Assembly: GCF_023101145.1 (NCBI RefSeq) | Contig: NZ_CP073714.1 | Span: 124,001-188,000, forward strand | Direction of reading: 5' to 3' | DNA: 64,000 bases | Source: Paenibacillus pabuli | GTDB lineage: Bacteria; Bacillota; Bacilli; Paenibacillales; Paenibacillaceae | Part shown: positions 60,467-64,000 of the stretch, in pieces | Position numbering within the stretch: the first letter of the stretch is position 1 | Layout of the letters: each line of letters begins with the position of its first letter | Position numbers and translations under genes: made by a program | The notes under the pieces: generated by a model | What the model saw: only the letters and a program-made list of their open reading frames with translations | What the model was told of the DNA's origin: nothing | Databases searched by the model: none

Positions 60467-60566
60467 GTTTTAAGGCTGTCAAGTGCAACATTATGGAATT
60501 AAGCCCGTCTGTTAGGTATCAAATCGATTTGAGTTAGAGATGTTAAAACTTGAGGAGGCTAACGTG

Positions 60567-61322
60567 ATGGGTAAATTATGGATGAAACCGCTTGGCGCGG
60601 TGATGGTCGCAGGTACATTGCTAGTAGGGGGTACTGCGTGGGTGGCACCTAGTAATTATGCATATGCTGCTGAGGTACAGGGAGTACAGCAAAACGTGAT
60701 TAACGTTGTGGGTACAGGTGAGATTCAGGTAAAGCCTGACATCGCTTATCTTTCCATCGGAGTGAACAGTACGGCAGATACCGCAGCCTCTGCACAAAAA
60801 GCGAATGCAGCGAAAATTCAAAAGGTTAGCAATCTGCTAAAAAGTACGTGGAAAATCAGTGCGGACGATATTCAAACCAGCCAGTTCTACGTACAGCCTA
60901 ACTACACGTATAGTGATAAAGACGGACAGAAGATTAAAGGGTACACAGCTCATCACACGCTGACTGTAACTTACCGGGATATGGACAAGATTGGTGAACT
61001 CTTGGATGCTGCATCCCAGGCTGGTGCCAACAATATTGAAAATGTGCGTTTCACGGTAGAAAAACCGGAGAACTATGAAGCTCAAGTGATTGAGAAAGCT
61101 GTTGCTAATGCTGATGTAAAAGCTGGAGCGATTGCAAAAGCAGTTAAACGCCAACTGGGTGCTGTTCTTTCCGTAAGCCAAGGCAACGCTAATGTACCAG
61201 TATTCTATGCAAGTGAGTCTCTGATGTCCCAAGCGAAGTCAGAGGCAGATGGCGGTACAGCCATTGAAACGGGTCAGGTTAAAGTAAGCACAACGCTGAA
61301 TATTACTTATGAAATGAAATAA
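60567..61322 (+). CDS. Secreted SIMPL-domain (DUF541) protein
   Basis: 251 residues with a signal peptide (KLWMKPLGAVMVAGTLLVGG...; probable cleavage after AYA) and a SIMPL domain: NVVGTGEIQVKPDIAYLSIGV opens the domain, and VKVSTTLNITYEMK ends it. SIMPL proteins form periplasmic or surface oligomers of poorly known function, linked to stress resistance. AGGAGG at 60553-60558 serves ATG 60567; GTG 60564 is the alternative start. Confidence 0.85.
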   Translation: MGKLWMKPLGAVMVAGTLLVGGTAWVAPSNYAYAAEVQGVQQNVINVVGTGEIQVKPDIAYLSIGVNSTADTAASAQKANAAKIQKVSNLLKSTWKISADDIQTSQFYVQPNYTYSDKDGQKIKGYTAHHTLTVTYRDMDKIGELLDAASQAGANNIENVRFTVEKPENYEAQVIEKAVANADVKAGAIAKAVKRQLGAVLSVSQGNANVPVFYASESLMSQAKSEADGGTAIETGQVKVSTTLNITYEMK

Positions 61323-61386
61323 GCAAAATGATGATTGCCGAAGGTCCGTTAAAGAGATGCTCGGGCGGGCGAAAGGCAATAGTGAC

Positions 61387-61419
61387 AAAGACGTTGTCCA
61401 ATGGACAGCGTCTTTTTTT
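61387..61419 (+). terminator. Terminator of the SIMPL gene
   Basis: AAAGACG..GTCC (about 61387-61399) pairs with GGAC.CGTCTTT (about 61403-61415), ending in seven T. The rest of the 61323-61687 gap is AT-rich and holds a TATAAT at 61595-61600 and a 16-codon frame. Confidence 0.85.
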
Positions 61420-61614
61420 GTTGTAAAGGCATACTTTGATGAAGTTTGAAAAGAAAAGATGAAATATGACGAAATATATTGCTGATATTCGGTATCTTTT
61501 TTGTCCATTTGTTCGTAACAAAACCTTCATTATAGGCATCTGGATCGAACAACATTGTAACTGGAGCTGTAAACCTTTCCGGAATTGGGTTAATTATAAT
61601 AAAGAGGTGAGCGT

Positions 61615-61665
61615 ATGAGGCATACGATCAAATCAGGATACATACGCAAAGACACTCAAATTTGA
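61615..61665 (+). CDS. Possible 16-codon leader ORF
   Basis: ATG 61615 to TGA 61663-61665 encodes MRHTIKSGYIRKDTQI. It has a strong AAAGAGGTGA site four bases upstream and ends 22 bases before the start of the next gene. A TATAAT at 61595-61600 would place a transcript start very close to it, which speaks against full translation from that promoter. It may be chance. Confidence 0.25.
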   Translation: MRHTIKSGYIRKDTQI

Positions 61666-61687
61666 ATTCGAGAGAGGAGTTATATAT

Positions 61688-62785
61688 ATGACATCATGGA
61701 AAAAATGGACTAGTGCACTACTGGCAGCAGGAATTATTGTGGGGAGCGGGGCTGTATGGCAGGATAGTTCCGTACAGGCAGCTTCGGTATCGACAAAAGT
61801 GACAACACCTACGGAGGTAACTCTGAAATCGGGAGGCAAAACGCTTACTCAAAAAGGACTCCTTCAAGGTGGCGCTACTTGGGTATCGCTTACTGCGGTG
61901 AAAGATGTTGCAGGTGGAAGTTTGAAATATGATGCAAAGGCTAAGGAGTACGCCTTAACGGCAGCTAATAATACGATGACGATCAGCATGATTGATGGGG
62001 CACCGAGTGTTAGAATTAACAACTACTACCCACAATTCGAAGCGAAGCTGATTAATGGCCGTTTGTATATTCCGTTCTCTGCAATGAGAGATTATTTGGG
62101 TGTTCAGGGCAGCTGGGATGGAAAAGCCAAGACATTAACGCTGAGCAAAGTGAAACAAAATAGCGTAACGGTCAAAGCGGCAACCGTAAAAGTCAGCATC
62201 AAGAACGCTGAAGTCGATATTCAGTATCCTCAGGTAAGCGGATTGGCTAATGATAAAGCAGAAGCGGCAATCAATAAAGTGCTCAAAGATGAAGCCAATG
62301 CTTTTGTAGCAGATTTCAAAAAACAAACCAAGGAATTAGGCGACGCAGCAGCGAACCGTCCATATGCATTTGAGAGCACTTATGTCGTGACGTACAATGA
62401 AAATGGTGTGTTGGGTCTGGTTACTCAGCGTTATGAGGACTACGCTGGTGCACATGGTATGACGACTCGTTCAGGACACACCTTTGCCCTGGATTCTGGT
62501 AAGGAACTGAGTCTGGACGATGTGATTCAAAATAACAAAACCGTGCGTGAAGCGGTGAGCAAAAAAGTGGGAGATCAGCTTAAAGCTCGCGGTGGATATC
62601 TTGAAGGTTATAAAGGTCTGAATAAAGATCAGGATTTCTATGTAACTCCAACAGGTGTAGTTGTATTCTTCCAGTTGTATGAGTACACAGCTTACGCGGA
62701 GGGTTTCCCGGAATTCACATTCACATATAAAGAGTTGCTGCCTAAAGGCACAGCACCATTTAGTGGCCTGACAGCAAACAATTAA
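61688..62785 (+). CDS. Secreted protein with copper-amine-oxidase-like N-terminal domain and DUF3298 domain
   Basis: 365 residues. A signal peptide (WTSALLAAGIIVGSGAVW, cleavage near VQAAS) is followed by a copper amine oxidase N-terminal-like module (about 45-155; GGATWVSLTAV, INGRLYIPFSAMRDYLG), which in Paenibacillus is a common non-enzymatic surface module, and a DUF4163/DUF3298 (RsiV-like) domain (about 170-355; TYVVTYNENGVLGLVTQRYEDYAGAHG split there). It probably acts at the cell surface; there is no anchor. AGAGGAGT precedes the ATG. Confidence 0.82.
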   Translation: MTSWKKWTSALLAAGIIVGSGAVWQDSSVQAASVSTKVTTPTEVTLKSGGKTLTQKGLLQGGATWVSLTAVKDVAGGSLKYDAKAKEYALTAANNTMTISMIDGAPSVRINNYYPQFEAKLINGRLYIPFSAMRDYLGVQGSWDGKAKTLTLSKVKQNSVTVKAATVKVSIKNAEVDIQYPQVSGLANDKAEAAINKVLKDEANAFVADFKKQTKELGDAAANRPYAFESTYVVTYNENGVLGLVTQRYEDYAGAHGMTTRSGHTFALDSGKELSLDDVIQNNKTVREAVSKKVGDQLKARGGYLEGYKGLNKDQDFYVTPTGVVVFFQLYEYTAYAEGFPEFTFTYKELLPKGTAPFSGLTANN

Positions 62786-62854
62786 AGTGTTAGAATTTCA
62801 TTTCGTTGAAAAGATGATCAATTAAATATTTATCATGCACTTATATGTTATCTT

Positions 62855-62899
62855 CAAAAAAAGGACGCCCTCGTCATATTGACGAGAGCGTCCTTTTTT
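62855..62899. terminator. Bidirectional terminator between the DUF3298 gene and clpP
   Basis: AAAAAAGGACGC.CTCGTCA pairs with TGACGAG.GCGTCCTTTTTT around a three-base loop, with A and T runs on either side, suiting both converging genes. Confidence 0.93.
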
Positions 62900-62944
62900 C
62901 ATATAGCCAACTCAACTGGTGATGCCAGTTGAGTTGGCTATATG
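62900..62944. repeat. Perfect 20-bp hairpin just after clpP
   Basis: The 20-base arms at 62900-62919 and 62925-62944 (from CATATAGCCA to TGGCTATATG) are exact complements around the loop TGATG. No T run follows on either strand. It lies 32 bases past the clpP stop and abuts the bidirectional terminator. Confidence 0.85.
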
Positions 62945-62975
62945 GTATATCCGTTTAATTGGCGTTCGCCTCGGC

Positions 62976-63572
62976 TTAGATGCCTTGGGAACCTACATTT
63001 GTGATGACTTTATCGATGATACCGTAATCGGCAGCTTCAGCAGCACTCATAAAGTAGTCACGATCTGTATCTTTCTCGATACGCTCCAGTGGTTGGCCGG
63101 AACGTTCAGCGATGATGCGGTTCAAGGTGTCACGCATTTTCAGGATGCGACGGGCACGGATTTCGATGTCCGAAGCTTGACCTTGCGCACCACCAAGTGG
63201 TTGGTGAATCATGATTTCACTGTTAGGTAATGCAAAACGTTTGCCTTTGGCACCTGCGTTCAACAGGAATGCACCCATGGAAGCCGCCATACCTACACAG
63301 ATGGTAGATACATCCGGTTTGATGAATTGCATTGTATCGTAAATGGCCATACCGGCTGTAATCGATCCGCCTGGGCTATTGATGTATAAGTGAATGTCTT
63401 TCTCCGGATCTTCCGCAGCTAGGAACAACATCTGTGCCATGATGGCATTCGCTACAACGTCATTTACATCACTGCCAAGGAAGATGATACGATCCTTCAG
63501 CAATCTGGAATAGATGTCATAGGCGCGCTCACCGCGGTTGCTCTGTTCAACGACCATTGGAATATAACTCAC
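62976..63572 (-). CDS. clpP: ATP-dependent Clp protease proteolytic subunit
   Basis: Serine protease that forms the 14-mer chamber used by ClpC, ClpX and ClpE for protein quality control. The 198 residues carry the triad Ser98 (GMAASMGA), His123 (MIHQPLGG) and Asp172, all at standard positions. The start is GTG 63572 with CGAGGAGG upstream. A promoter with an overlapping CtsR box lies 64-110 bases upstream. clpP beside tRNA-Arg, near the yvcK/whiA/crh block, repeats the B. subtilis order. Confidence 0.97.
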   Translation of the reverse strand: MSYIPMVVEQSNRGERAYDIYSRLLKDRIIFLGSDVNDVVANAIMAQMLFLAAEDPEKDIHLYINSPGGSITAGMAIYDTMQFIKPDVSTICVGMAASMGAFLLNAGAKGKRFALPNSEIMIHQPLGGAQGQASDIEIRARRILKMRDTLNRIIAERSGQPLERIEKDTDRDYFMSAAEAADYGIIDKVITNVGSQGI

Positions 63573-63642
63573 GTGAAAAACCTCCTCGGAAATGTAAATG
63601 TTAAATTGGTGTTTATATATAAACTGTTACCGTATTACCCAC

Positions 63643-63671
63643 ATCATAAACAATTTCAAACAAAAAGTCAA
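63643..63671 (-). promoter_or_regulatory. clpP: clpP sigma-A promoter
   Basis: Read on the minus strand: TTGACT (63671-63666), 17 nt, TATGAT (63648-63643). The -35 lies inside the CtsR box. Confidence 0.8.
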
Positions 63672-63682
63672 AGAAAGTCAAA
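63666..63682 (-). promoter_or_regulatory. clpP: CtsR operator
   Basis: Heptads AGTCAAA (63666-63672) and AGTCAAA (63676-63682) with a three-base spacer fit the CtsR consensus RGTCAAANANRGTCAAA fully. CtsR bound here would block the clpP promoter until heat or protein stress. Confidence 0.85.
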
Positions 63683-63751
63683 CTAAGTTTGAAAAAAAAG
63701 AAACCTATTCGGTTTCATTGGTTAAAAGGGTTATGAGCTGTTAATTAAGAA

Positions 63752-63826
63752 TGGCGCGCCCGCCAAGAATCGAACTTGGATCTCAGGCTTCGGAGGCCTA
63801 CGTCATATCCATTGGACCACGGGCGC
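63752..63826 (-). tRNA. tRNA-Arg (CCG)
   Basis: 75 nt on the minus strand: acceptor GCGCCCG/CGGGCGC, anticodon loop CTCCGAA, T-loop AGTTCGATTCT and encoded CCA (63754-63752). B. subtilis also has a lone tRNA-Arg beside clpP. Confidence 0.95.
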
Positions 63827-63905
63827 ACATTGATTATGGCTGCAAGCATAGCTGCATAAAAGCAGTTTTGAAATAGAAGTTTCAAAATATGTGACAGCAA
63901 TAATG

Positions 63906-63934
63906 ATTATAGCTCATGAATAATTGAATTGCAA
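63906..63934 (-). promoter_or_regulatory. Promoter of tRNA-Arg
   Basis: On the minus strand TTGCAA (63934-63929), 17 nt, TATAAT (63911-63906). It would start transcription about 75 nt before the tRNA. The remaining bases to 64000 show no clear gene. Confidence 0.8.
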
Positions 63935-64000
63935 GCAGATGTTCGCCGTTTTGGTTTGGATTACCCTGAATTGGATCATGATGAAGATAAGTGGATAAAG

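Overview
The window looks like chromosomal DNA of a low-to-mid GC, endospore-forming Firmicute, most likely Paenibacillus or a close relative. Evidence: spo0F behind a sigma-H type promoter, bofA, a Bacillus-type SRP RNA, GTG/TTG starts with strong AGGAGG sites, a perfect CtsR box at clpP, and gene order that follows B. subtilis blocks. Nearly all genes read on the + strand. No prophage, insertion sequence or CRISPR array was seen.

Layout. 0-13 kb: ywiB(end)-argS, a convergent subtilisin-like protease, then rpoE-pyrG-spo0F-fbaA-murA-rho, a radical SAM gene of unknown function, and rpmE. 13-17 kb: SRP RNA-dnaX-yaaK-recR-yaaL-bofA. 17-23.5 kb: an rRNA operon with the unusual order 16S-5S-tRNA-Ile-tRNA-Ala-23S, followed by eight tRNA genes (Ser, Met, Val, Thr, Asp, Phe, Tyr, Lys). 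23.6-29.6 kb: a PucR-type regulator, an orphan MsmX/UgpC-type sugar ABC ATPase, hprK, lgt, ppaX and a yvoF-like acyltransferase. 30-39.5 kb: the histidine operon hisZGDBHA-F-IE-J plus prs. 39.7-48 kb: an accessory sugar-uptake locus (membrane AraC regulator, lipoprotein, two permeases, an unrecognised probably alpha-barrel enzyme). 48-52 kb: TPR/HTH protein, trxB, an AI-2E family membrane protein. 52.3-55.8 kb, minus strand: ABC exporter with a DesK/DesR-like two-component system. 56-60.5 kb: glcK-rapZ-yvcK-whiA-HPr/Crh. 60.5-64 kb: two secreted proteins, convergent clpP, and tRNA-Arg.

How the genes fit together. A carbon-control theme runs through the window: HprK, an HPr-like protein at the crh position, RapZ, YvcK, glucokinase, an orphan sugar ATPase, and a cre-like site before the sugar importer that lacks its own ATPase. 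prs next to the his operon would supply PRPP for HisG.

Most unusual signals: two copies of a long imperfect-palindrome element (147 and 187 nt) in consecutive gaps of the his operon; the 5S gene inside the 16S-23S spacer; a HPr/Crh protein keeping His15 at the crh locus; a GC-rich block inside hisD; a perfect 20-bp hairpin after clpP; and the uncharacterised enzyme of the accessory sugar locus. All function calls come from reading the sequence without database searches.
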